The notes under the pieces: generated by a model | Database searches by the model: none | What the model saw: the letters and a program-made list of their open reading frames with translations, nothing else | What the model was told of the DNA's origin: nothing | NCBI GenBank assembly: GCA_035688305.1 | Contig: DASSNC010000068.1 | Coordinates: 1-6,262, forward strand | Direction of reading: 5' to 3' | Source of the DNA: 66-474 sp035688305 | Lineage (GTDB): Bacteria; Pseudomonadota; Gammaproteobacteria; Xanthomonadales; Rhodanobacteraceae | Length of the DNA stretch: 6,262 nucleotides | Shown here: in pieces, positions 1 through 5,580 of the stretch | How positions within the stretch are numbered: the stretch's first letter is position 1 | Layout: the number at the start of each line of letters is the position of its first letter | Position numbers and translations under genes: made by a program

Positions 1-135
1 CGGACGATCGACGAAGCTCGCAGCGACGTGTTCGATTACATCGAGCGGTTCCACAATCCAAGGATGCAACAACGGCTGGACGCCGAGGATCAGAAGTTCT
101 TAGCCTTAACCCAACTGTCCACGAAAAAGGGGTAG
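1..135 (+). CDS. IS3-family transposase OrfB, C-terminal end (partial)
   Basis: The open frame enters from the left edge and ends at TAG 133-135, giving 44 residues. It begins RTIDEARSDVFDYIERFHNP, the signature tail of the DDE integrase (rve) domain of IS3-family OrfB proteins, where E-A-x-x-D-x-F-x-Y-I-E-x-[FW]-[HY]-N is conserved. The ending, ...FLALTQLSTKKG, resembles the subgroup whose proteins finish with a 'FxALTQxSxxxG' tail rather than the commoner 'LGYxSPxxFE' tail. The catalytic Asp and Glu residues normally lie upstream of this stretch, so whether the enzyme is intact cannot be judged. The protein would catalyse cut-out and insertion of the element on which it sits. The stop codon lies inside the candidate right inverted repeat, as is usual for compact IS elements. 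Family assignment is firm; the subgroup is inferred from memory of the tail. Confidence 0.85.
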   Translation, partial: RTIDEARSDVFDYIERFHNPRMQQRLDAEDQKFLALTQLSTKKG

Positions 136-139
136 AACC
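116..139 (+). repeat. Candidate right terminal inverted repeat of the IS3-family element
   Basis: TGTCCACGAAAAAGGGG followed by TAGAACC lies across the transposase stop codon. IS3-family elements of this type commonly end in an inverted repeat with a TGTCC...GGGG core followed by a few bases. The left end is outside the window, so the match between the two ends, the exact last base and any target duplication cannot be checked. The right boundary is therefore approximate, about 137-141. Confidence 0.5.
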
Positions 140-238
140 CCCGTACGTGTTGCAGGCGCACGCTGACCCTGTCCTCGACTTGATCCCGCCAGGTACATCT
201 CGCCGCCACAGCCGCGCTACACCCGGTAGCAAATCCAC

Positions 239-269
239 CCGACAATTCGTGCAGGCCTGCGCGTAAAAT
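239..269 (+). promoter_or_regulatory. Possible sigma70-type promoter for the GFA-family gene
   Basis: TAAAAT at 264-269 is a 5/6 match to the -10 box. Upstream, CCGACA at 239-244 matches TTGACA at 4 of 6 positions with a long 19-bp spacer; GACAAT at 241-246 would give a 17-bp spacer but a poorer box. Transcription would begin near 276, leaving about 35 bases of leader before the ATG at 311. The spacer carries a perfect 10-bp palindrome. This is called on sequence only and the -35 box is weak. Confidence 0.35.
251..260. promoter_or_regulatory. Perfect 10-bp palindrome within the putative promoter spacer
   Basis: GCAGGCCTGC is identical to its reverse complement and sits between the proposed -35 and -10 boxes of the GFA-family gene, a position where a dimeric repressor could block RNA polymerase. 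A 10-bp palindrome also arises by chance at appreciable frequency in GC-rich DNA, so an operator role is only a suggestion. Confidence 0.2.
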
Positions 270-310
270 CGCGGCGTGCCAGCACACACTTGCAGACGAG
301 TGGCCCATCC

Positions 311-715
311 ATGAACGCACAGCCGTCACACCAGGGATCCTGTCAATGCGGGCGTGTCACCTTCCGTGTACATGGCACGATCCCGAGGGTGATGAAGTGC
401 ACGTGCTCGATATGCCGAAGAGTCGGTGCGCTTTGGCATGCAACCGACGAGCGTGGGCTGGAAATCCTGTCTGGTGAAGACGAATTGGCGCTGCATCAGT
501 TCGGCACGATGACTGCCAGGCACTACTTCTGCAGGCACTGCGGAGTCCATCCTTTCAGTCGGCCTCGCCTTGACCCGAGCAAGTGGGTGGTGAATGTTCG
601 CTGCATCGATGAAATTGATGCCGACGCGTTGCCGGTAACAGTATTTGACGGCAAGAACTGGGAGCAGGCGGCTGAGGCGTTTCTGATTCAGCGAAGGACC
701 GGGGGTGCAGCCTGA
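311..715 (+). CDS. GFA/CENP-V domain zinc-binding protein
   Basis: A complete 134-residue protein of the GFA family, named after glutathione-dependent formaldehyde-activating enzyme. The family's cysteine pattern is all present: C11-x-C13 in GSCQCGRVTF, C30-x-C32-x-x-C35 in CTCSICRR, and C74-x-x-C77-G in FCRHCG. By analogy with Gfa, C11, C13, C74 and C77 would hold the structural zinc and C30, C32 and C35 the second, glutathione-responsive zinc. Later family marks are VNVRCIDEID (94-103) and FDGKNWE (112-118). No signal peptide is seen, so it should be cytoplasmic. The length suits the short stand-alone members. Most such members have no proven substrate, so formaldehyde-glutathione chemistry should not be assumed. 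I chose ATG 311 over an in-frame TTG at 290 because it is the stronger start codon and the conserved domain begins just after it; the ribosome site is weak (GACGAG at 295-300). One line of the gene counts 34/60 G+C, below the efflux genes. It stands alone as a single-gene unit. Confidence 0.88.
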   Translation: MNAQPSHQGSCQCGRVTFRVHGTIPRVMKCTCSICRRVGALWHATDERGLEILSGEDELALHQFGTMTARHYFCRHCGVHPFSRPRLDPSKWVVNVRCIDEIDADALPVTVFDGKNWEQAAEAFLIQRRTGGAA

Positions 716-906
716 TCTTTCTTTCAAGCGGTCTGTTGTTCCCCCGCAGTAATGGAAGTCAGGTTGCGCCGTTTGCGCAGCGTTGCGTCGCGTCTGGAGC
801 CAACGGTTTCGGCGCATCTGGTTGTCTGGCGGGTCGCGCCGCGTTGCTGTCGTCCCGTGTCTCCAGTAAGTGTGGGAAAGTGCACTCTGAACCCTTTCTT
901 CCGGGG

Positions 907-959
907 GCCAGCACGCCTGAGCGCTGGCGCCGGGTTCCACGCGCTTGCTGCCAGCGTTC
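907..959. other. Two mutually exclusive hairpins built on three GCCAGC/GCTGGC copies
   Basis: GCCAGC occurs at 907-912 and 951-955 (as GCCAGCG from 950), and GCTGGC lies between them at 923-928. The middle copy can pair upstream (6-bp stem, 10-nt loop) or downstream. The downstream stem extends to 10 pairs, 919-928 with 950-959, including one G-T wobble and a 21-nt loop. The two foldings use the same middle strand and so exclude each other. No T-run follows, so this is not an ordinary intrinsic terminator. It could be a structured repeat, a recombination site or chance in GC-rich DNA. Confidence 0.35.
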
Positions 960-1069
960 CGGGGTGGGATGATCAGAGCGGGGATAAACGGTAGGCGCTG
1001 AAACGTGGCGCGATTACGTCGCGAAATTAGACGACGCGGCTGGCGCAATGCGTTGATCCTTGGCTAAGT

Positions 1070-1186
1070 ATGGGTGCGGAGAAGTTCCCTGAGGCCTGAC
1101 TAGGCGGCGGGATTACGCGCGACATTGCAGCCGAATTGAAAGTTGGGCGCAGTGCATGTTCTTGGCGATCGCGGAGGCAACCGTAA
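1070..1186 (+). pseudogene. Possible remnant of a resolvase/serine recombinase C-terminal helix-turn-helix
   Basis: In the frame starting at ATG 1070 the translation reads MGAEKFPEA, then an in-frame TGA (1097-1099), then LGGGITRDIAAELKVGRSAC and a short basic tail ending at TAA 1184-1186. The section G-I-T-R-D-I-A-A-E-L-K-V-G-R-S fits the helix-turn-helix at the end of resolvase/invertase recombinases, where a 'G.s.r.IA.ELgvgRsTvyR' pattern is usual. No catalytic domain is found upstream in this frame or, by eye, in the other plus-strand frames, so this would be a broken scrap. It overlaps the ribosome binding site of the lipoprotein gene. The similarity is short and judged by eye; a chance match remains possible. 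Confidence 0.3.
1173..1177 (+). promoter_or_regulatory. Ribosome binding site of the lipoprotein gene
   Basis: GGAGG at 1173-1177 lies 10 bases before ATG 1188. It fixes that ATG as the start over the in-frame TTG at 1143, which would add 15 residues ahead of the signal peptide. Confidence 0.7.
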
Positions 1187-1187
1187 A

Positions 1188-2252
1188 ATGAAATGGAACC
1201 ACCCGATCCCCCGAGTCCTGTCCGTCCTGGCGTGTGGCGCGAGCATCGCCATACTTTCCTCGTGCTCAAAGTCACCACTGTCAGGGCGGTTCGTTCACAA
1301 CGGCACACCCCAAGAAGTGGATATGGTTCAGCTCGTTGAATCATCCCCCGGAAATCTGAAAGGGTCATTCACAATATCATCGCTAAACAAAGACGGCACA
1401 AGGAAAAAAGACACCACATATAGCGTCTCGGGTAACGTCAATGGAGCCAACATCAGTATTCAAATAGATGGCGGTGTGAGCGAACTTGCGAGATTGTTTG
1501 GATCAAGTACAACTTTCGTTGGGACAATAGACGGAAGCGTCCTAAAGCTGAGTCTTGGTGGCACAAGCTCAACCTTTCACAAGGTTTCAGAGTCTGAGTA
1601 TCAGTCAACACTCGGTGTAATGGATGAGTACGGTAGACATACCGAATTGGTCTTCAATTCCATGACAGCGGTCACCAAGTCACGCACAGATGCGCAACAT
1701 CTAAACAATGAACTAAAGCAATACATCGCTTGGGGCGAAGATCGAGTTGCAAACGCTCCCGCTGTTGATCAATGGTACGCGAAACGTATTGCTTTCTATT
1801 CTAACTGCCTGAAAAACATTAAACCACTTGCGGAGCGTAAAGTGCCATCTTGGCGCTGGCAAGAATGCGTACTAAACATAGAAAACGACGAATACAATCG
1901 ACAGCAGCAACACGCAAACATCGCCAATGCACTAGCACAAAACAAGCAACAAATTGGAAGGTTAAGCTCTGAAATAGTAACTCTCCGCAATACCTTCCCG
2001 GCCTTGGTTCAAAATTTGAGTGAAGCCTGTCAGTACGCAAACTCACCAGATGAATGCAAGGAGTTTGCTAAGTCACTAACCACGCTATCGCCGAATGGCT
2101 TTTTGGATGTCACGCTTTCCGCAAAGTATTCGAGCGTAGTACCAAAGACTGTCGATGCACTAAAGGCTGATGCTGATGTTTCAGAGAAGGGTGAGGCCAC
2201 ATTGTCCGCGTTGGCTAAACAAGTAACTGCAATTTATCACTCGGCTGAATAG
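1188..2252 (+). CDS. Predicted lipoprotein of unknown function, low G+C
   Basis: I do not recognise this 354-residue protein. It opens with a lipoprotein signal: charged K2 and R9, a hydrophobic stretch 10-23, and lipobox L23-S24-S25-C26. Ser at +2 (S27) favours outer-membrane sorting, probably facing the periplasm. Residues 31-132 look beta-rich and contain two similar hairpins, GNVNGANISI (82-91) and GTIDGSVLKL (112-121), suggesting a small barrel or sandwich. Residues from about 160 to 350 look mainly helical, with a Gln/Asn-rich stretch at 238-257 that may form a coiled coil. Besides C16 in the signal and the lipid-bearing C26 there are four cysteines, C207, C227, C281 and C290, enough for two disulphides in the periplasm. 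One line of the gene counts 24/60 G+C against 45/60 in the permease, so it is probably foreign. No convincing promoter was found: TTGAAA at 1136-1141 could be a -35 box but lacks a good partner. The gene stands alone and converges on the efflux operon. Lipoprotein export is well supported; any role is unknown. Confidence 0.85.
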   Translation: MKWNHPIPRVLSVLACGASIAILSSCSKSPLSGRFVHNGTPQEVDMVQLVESSPGNLKGSFTISSLNKDGTRKKDTTYSVSGNVNGANISIQIDGGVSELARLFGSSTTFVGTIDGSVLKLSLGGTSSTFHKVSESEYQSTLGVMDEYGRHTELVFNSMTAVTKSRTDAQHLNNELKQYIAWGEDRVANAPAVDQWYAKRIAFYSNCLKNIKPLAERKVPSWRWQECVLNIENDEYNRQQQHANIANALAQNKQQIGRLSSEIVTLRNTFPALVQNLSEACQYANSPDECKEFAKSLTTLSPNGFLDVTLSAKYSSVVPKTVDALKADADVSEKGEATLSALAKQVTAIYHSAE

Positions 2253-2288
2253 CTATGAAGTTGGCGCGTGGCATCAAGTTTGAAGTGC

Positions 2289-2304
2289 ACAGTTGATCAG
2301 CTGT
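2289..2304. repeat. 16-bp near-perfect palindrome
   Basis: ACAGTTGATCAGCTGT pairs with itself along its full length except for one T-G pair. With no loop it is more like a protein-binding dyad than an RNA hairpin. It lies 37 bp after the lipoprotein stop codon, away from any apparent promoter, so its role is unclear. Confidence 0.35.
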
Positions 2305-2326
2305 CGTTCAAACGCTCCTCGAACGA
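2304..2326. terminator. Weak hairpin, possible bidirectional terminator
   Basis: TCGTTC at 2304-2309 is the reverse complement of GAACGA at 2321-2326, with an 11-nt loop. It lies between two convergent genes, where a shared terminator would fit. There is no T-run on either side and the stem is only 6 bp, so the call rests mostly on position. Confidence 0.2.
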
Positions 2327-2439
2327 TCTGACGCCGAGTTGACTCCTCGATCGATGGTGCAACGCGCTGGTGATCGACCGGACTACGCAGCTGACGTTTG
2401 CATCGTTTGTTGGCGAGCGTCCTGCAACTTCTGCGCGAC

Positions 2440-5400
2440 TCAATCAAACGGCCGGATGACCTCGTCGCCGTCGTCGGCATGTTCCGTGCCGTCGCTCTTG
2501 TCGCCCATCAGCCTGCGCACGACGACGTAGAACACCGGCACCAGCATGATGCCGAGCACGGTGGCGCCGAGCATGCCGCCGATCACGCCGGTGCCGATCG
2601 CGTGGCGGCTGTTGGCGCCGGCGCCGGTCGAGATCGCCAGCGGCAGCACGCCGAGTACGAACGCGATCGAGGTCATCAGGATCGGGCGCAGGCGGATGCG
2701 GCAGGCTTCCAGCGTCGCCGCGAGCAGGCCCTTGCCCTGTTTTTGCTCGTCCACCGCGAATTGCACGATCAGGATCGCGTTTTTCACCGACAGGCCGATG
2801 ACTGCGATCAGGCCGATCTTGAAATACACGTCATCCTCGAGCCCGCGCATGCTGGTGAACAGCACCGAACCGAGTACGCCGAGCGGGATCACCAGCATCA
2901 CCGCGACCGGGATCGACCAGCTTTCATACAGCGCGCACAGGCACAGGAACACCACGAAGATCGACAGGCCGAACAACATCGGCGCCTGCGCGCCGGACAT
3001 GATTTCCTGCAACGACTGGCCGGTCCACTCAAAGCCGAAACTGGTCGGCAGGTATTTCGCGACCAGTTCCTGCATGGCCGCGATCGCATCGCCCGAGCTG
3101 TAGCCCGGCGCCGCGGTGCCGGTGAGCGAAATCGAGCCGACGCCGTTGTAGCGATCGAGTTCCGGCGCTGCCATCGACCACTTCGTTGTCACCACGCTCG
3201 ATAGCGGCACCATCGCGCCGGTCGCGGCGCGCGTATAGAAGTTGTTGATGTCGGAGGGGGCCATCCGGAACGGGGCGTCCGCCTGCATTTGCACCCGCAG
3301 CACGCGACCCTGGTAATAAAAATCGTTGGCGTAAACCTGCGAGAGCATCAACTGGATCGCGTTGTAGACGTCCGGAACCGACAGCCCCATCGACTGCGCC
3401 TGCACCCGGTCGACGTGCATGTCCACGGTCGGGGCATCGTCCATGCCGTTGACGTGCACGTTCTCGAGACGTTTGTCCTTGCGTGCCTCGGCGATCAGCT
3501 TGTCCTTGGCGGCCACCAGCTTGTCGTGGCCGAGGCCGCCGCGGTCTTCCAGTTCGAAATCGAATCCGGCGAAGCGCCCGAGTCCGCGGATGACCGTCTG
3601 GTTCATCGCGAACACCTGGGCGTCGCGGATGCCGCCGAACTTGCGATTGAGATCGGTGATGATCTGGTCGGCGTCGTGGTCGCGCTTGCTCCAGTCCTTG
3701 AGGTGGATGAACGCCATGCCGACGTTTTCGCCGCGCCCGATGAAACTGAAACCGCCGATCGTGAACACGTTGGCGACGGCGGGGTTCGCCCGGACGACGG
3801 CCTCGACTTCCTTCATCACGTCGCGGGTGCGCTCGACCGTCGCGCCCGAGGGCAACTGGATGGTGGCCACGACTTCGCCCTGGTCTTCCTGCGGCACGAA
3901 GCTCGAAGGCAGTTGCGCCAGCAGCACCACCGCGACCACGATCGCGAGGCCATAGCCCAGCATCCAGCGCGGCGTGTGGCGCACGGCCTTGCCGAGGCGG
4001 GCGAGGTAATGCCGCGCCATGCCTTCGTAGCCGTTGTTGAAGGCGCGCAGGAAACGGTTGGCGCGTTCGTGTTCCGGGCGCAGCAGGCTGGCGCACAGCG
4101 CCGGCGTGAAGGTCAGCGCCATCAGCGCGGACAGCATCATCGACACCGCGATGGTCACCGAAAACTGGCGGTAGATCGCGCCCACGCTGCCGGGCATCAA
4201 CGCGGCTGGCACGAACACCGAGGCCAGCACCGTGGTCACCGCGATGATCGCGCCGGTGATCTGGGTCATGCCCTTGCGCGTGGCTTCCTTCGGGGGCAGG
4301 CCTTCCTCGCGCATGATGCGCTCGACGTTCTCGACCACCACGATGGCGTCGTCCACCACGGTGCCGATGGCCAGTACCAGTCCGAACAGACTGAGCACGT
4401 TGATCGAGAACCCGAACAGGTACATGCCGAGGAACGCGCCGGTCAGCGCGACCGGCACCACCAGCGTCGGGATCAGCGTGGCGCGCAGGTTCTGCAGGAA
4501 CAGCAGCATCACCAGGAACACCAGCACGATCGCCTCGGCGAGCGTGTTGACGACCTCGACGATCGACACCCGCACGAAGGTGTAGCTCTCGAACGGAATC
4601 GTCCAGGTGACGCCCGGCGGCAGGTTCTTCGCCAACTCCTGCATCTTCGTCTGGACTTCCTTGGCGACCGACAGCGCGTTGGCGCCGGGCAGCAACGAGA
4701 TGCCGAATGACGCCACCGGCGTGCCGTTCAGGCGCGAGAAGTTGCCGTAATTGTCCGCACCCATTTCGACGCGCGCGACGTCCCCGAGCGTGACGGTGGA
4801 TCCGTCGGGGTTGGTGCGCAGGATGATGTGGCGGAACTGCGCGGGTGTGGAGAAGCTCGATTCGGCCGAGACGTTGGCGGTGATGCCCTGGCCGGGCGTC
4901 GCGGGTTCGGCGCCGACCGAACCGGCCGCGAACATCACGTTCTGCGCGCGCACCGCGTTGAGCGCATCGGTCGCGGTCAGTCCATAACCTTCAAGTTTCA
5001 GCGGGTTCAGCCAGATCCGCATCGCATACGGCGAGCCGAACTGGTTGATGCTGCCGACGCCATCCAGGCGCGAGATCGGGTCGATCAACTGGGCCGCGAT
5101 CACGTTGTTGAGCGCGGTCGGGTCGAGGTGCCCGGTCGGGTCCATCAACGAGACGCCCATCAGGAACCCGGTGTTGGACTTGCGCACCGTGACACCGATG
5201 TTGTTGACCGCCTGCGGCAGGCGTGGCTCGGCGGCGTTGACGGCGTTCTGGGTCTGCACCGCGGCGGTGTCGAGGTCGGTGCCCGGATCGAAATACAAGG
5301 TGATGTTGGCCGAACCCGTCGAATTCGACGACGAGCTGAAGTACAGCATGTGGTCGATGCCGGCGAGGTTCTGCTCGATCACCTGGGTGACCGTGCTCTG

Positions 5401-5571
5401 CACGACCTGCGCGTTCGCGCCCGGATAGTTGGCGCGGATCTGCACGCTCGGCGGCGCGATCGCCGGATAGGCCTCGATCGGCAGGTTCAGGATCGCGATG
5501 ACGCCGCCGAGGGTGATCAGGATCGCGAGGACCCAGGCGAAGATCGGACGGTCGATGAAAAATTGCGGCAT
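2440..5571 (-). CDS. RND multidrug efflux permease, HAE1 family (AcrB/MexB type)
   Basis: A complete 1043-residue inner-membrane drug-proton antiporter, the usual family length, starting MPQFFIDRPIFAW. The layout is standard: TM1 near 10-29, first periplasmic porter/docking loop to about 335, TM2-6 about 338-497, TM7 about 537-553, second loop to about 865, TM8-12 about 866-1018, and a short acidic tail. The proton-relay residues are all present by alignment with AcrB: D407 and D408 (VVDDAIVVVEN), K930 (for K940), R960 (for R971) and T967 (for T978). In the drug pocket F136, F178, F603, F608, F610 and F621 match AcrB F136, F178, F610, F615, F617 and F628, and the gate loop GFSFIGRGEN is conserved with R613. 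It should therefore be a working pump for hydrophobic or amphiphilic drugs, built as a trimer; the exact substrates cannot be read from sequence. It starts 9 bp after the adaptor stop codon with no strong ribosome site, which suggests translational coupling. No frameshift or missing key residue was seen. The specific homologue (mexB, smeE or other) is not assigned. Confidence 0.97.
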   Translation of the reverse strand: MPQFFIDRPIFAWVLAILITLGGVIAILNLPIEAYPAIAPPSVQIRANYPGANAQVVQSTVTQVIEQNLAGIDHMLYFSSSSNSTGSANITLYFDPGTDLDTAAVQTQNAVNAAEPRLPQAVNNIGVTVRKSNTGFLMGVSLMDPTGHLDPTALNNVIAAQLIDPISRLDGVGSINQFGSPYAMRIWLNPLKLEGYGLTATDALNAVRAQNVMFAAGSVGAEPATPGQGITANVSAESSFSTPAQFRHIILRTNPDGSTVTLGDVARVEMGADNYGNFSRLNGTPVASFGISLLPGANALSVAKEVQTKMQELAKNLPPGVTWTIPFESYTFVRVSIVEVVNTLAEAIVLVFLVMLLFLQNLRATLIPTLVVPVALTGAFLGMYLFGFSINVLSLFGLVLAIGTVVDDAIVVVENVERIMREEGLPPKEATRKGMTQITGAIIAVTTVLASVFVPAALMPGSVGAIYRQFSVTIAVSMMLSALMALTFTPALCASLLRPEHERANRFLRAFNNGYEGMARHYLARLGKAVRHTPRWMLGYGLAIVVAVVLLAQLPSSFVPQEDQGEVVATIQLPSGATVERTRDVMKEVEAVVRANPAVANVFTIGGFSFIGRGENVGMAFIHLKDWSKRDHDADQIITDLNRKFGGIRDAQVFAMNQTVIRGLGRFAGFDFELEDRGGLGHDKLVAAKDKLIAEARKDKRLENVHVNGMDDAPTVDMHVDRVQAQSMGLSVPDVYNAIQLMLSQVYANDFYYQGRVLRVQMQADAPFRMAPSDINNFYTRAATGAMVPLSSVVTTKWSMAAPELDRYNGVGSISLTGTAAPGYSSGDAIAAMQELVAKYLPTSFGFEWTGQSLQEIMSGAQAPMLFGLSIFVVFLCLCALYESWSIPVAVMLVIPLGVLGSVLFTSMRGLEDDVYFKIGLIAVIGLSVKNAILIVQFAVDEQKQGKGLLAATLEACRIRLRPILMTSIAFVLGVLPLAISTGAGANSRHAIGTGVIGGMLGATVLGIMLVPVFYVVVRRLMGDKSDGTEHADDGDEVIRPFD

Positions 5572-5580
5572 GGCGCGGCG

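Larger units (their letters stand above)
716..1187. other. 472-bp intergenic region without an intact gene
   Basis: Short frames can be opened here on both strands, but none has a convincing start, ribosome site or recognisable domain. They have arginine-, alanine- and serine-rich compositions typical of GC-rich non-coding DNA. The recognisable contents are alternative hairpins at 907-959, a weak hairpin with CGTCG at 1017-1021 and CGACG at 1032-1036, a recombinase-like remnant at 1070-1186, and the ribosome site of the next gene. No hairpin followed by a T-run is visible just after the GFA gene, so its terminator is unassigned. Integron attC sites were sought because small orphan genes are common cassettes, but no paired core sites were found. 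Confidence 0.6.
2253..2439. other. Convergent intergenic gap between the lipoprotein and efflux genes
   Basis: No supportable gene is present. A tiny frame from ATG 2255 (13 codons) has no ribosome site or recognisable product. Transcripts from both sides run into this gap, so terminators are expected, yet no stem followed by a T-run is seen on either strand. The only structures are the dyad at 2289-2304, the hairpin at 2304-2326, and a TCGATC/GATCGA pair at 2347-2352 and 2372-2377. Confidence 0.6.

Noticed and set aside
290..310. Upstream TTG start for the GFA protein
   Set aside because: It would add seven residues of no family character. ATG 311 is the stronger start codon and lies directly ahead of the conserved domain.
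90..329. Minus-strand frame of 79 codons between the IS end and the GFA gene
   Set aside because: It overlaps the transposase tail and the inverted repeat, has no domain, and lacks a ribosome site.
736..994. Two overlapping plus-strand frames (78 and 80 codons) after the GFA gene
   Set aside because: They start at weak positions without a ribosome site and show no domain. They overlap each other and cover or adjoin the hairpin region, so they are better explained as non-coding DNA.
326..1048. Minus-strand frame of 240 codons across the GFA gene and the following gap
   Set aside because: Half of it is antisense to the well-supported GFA protein, and the rest has no recognisable domain or ribosome site.
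1142..1148. GTTGGGC resembling the core site (GTTRRRY) of an integron attC site
   Set aside because: No partner RYYYAAC site with the right spacing was found upstream, and no imperfect inverted-repeat body joins the two, so an integron cassette array is not supported.
1143..1187. Upstream TTG start for the lipoprotein
   Set aside because: It would place 15 residues in front of a well-formed signal peptide, and the GGAGG at 1173-1177 is correctly spaced for ATG 1188.
3029..4096. Minus-strand frame of 355 codons inside the permease gene
   Set aside because: It is another frame of the same strand as the permease, with an Arg/Gly/Pro-rich translation and no domain. The permease frame is unbroken here and carries all the family motifs.
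3289..4710. Long plus-strand open frame (473 codons) opposite the permease gene
   Set aside because: It is antisense to strongly conserved permease codons. The translation is dominated by His, Arg, Asp, Gln and Ala without any domain, a usual artefact of GC-rich coding DNA. The frames at 2398-3204, 3419-3955 and 4232-4585 are rejected for the same reason.
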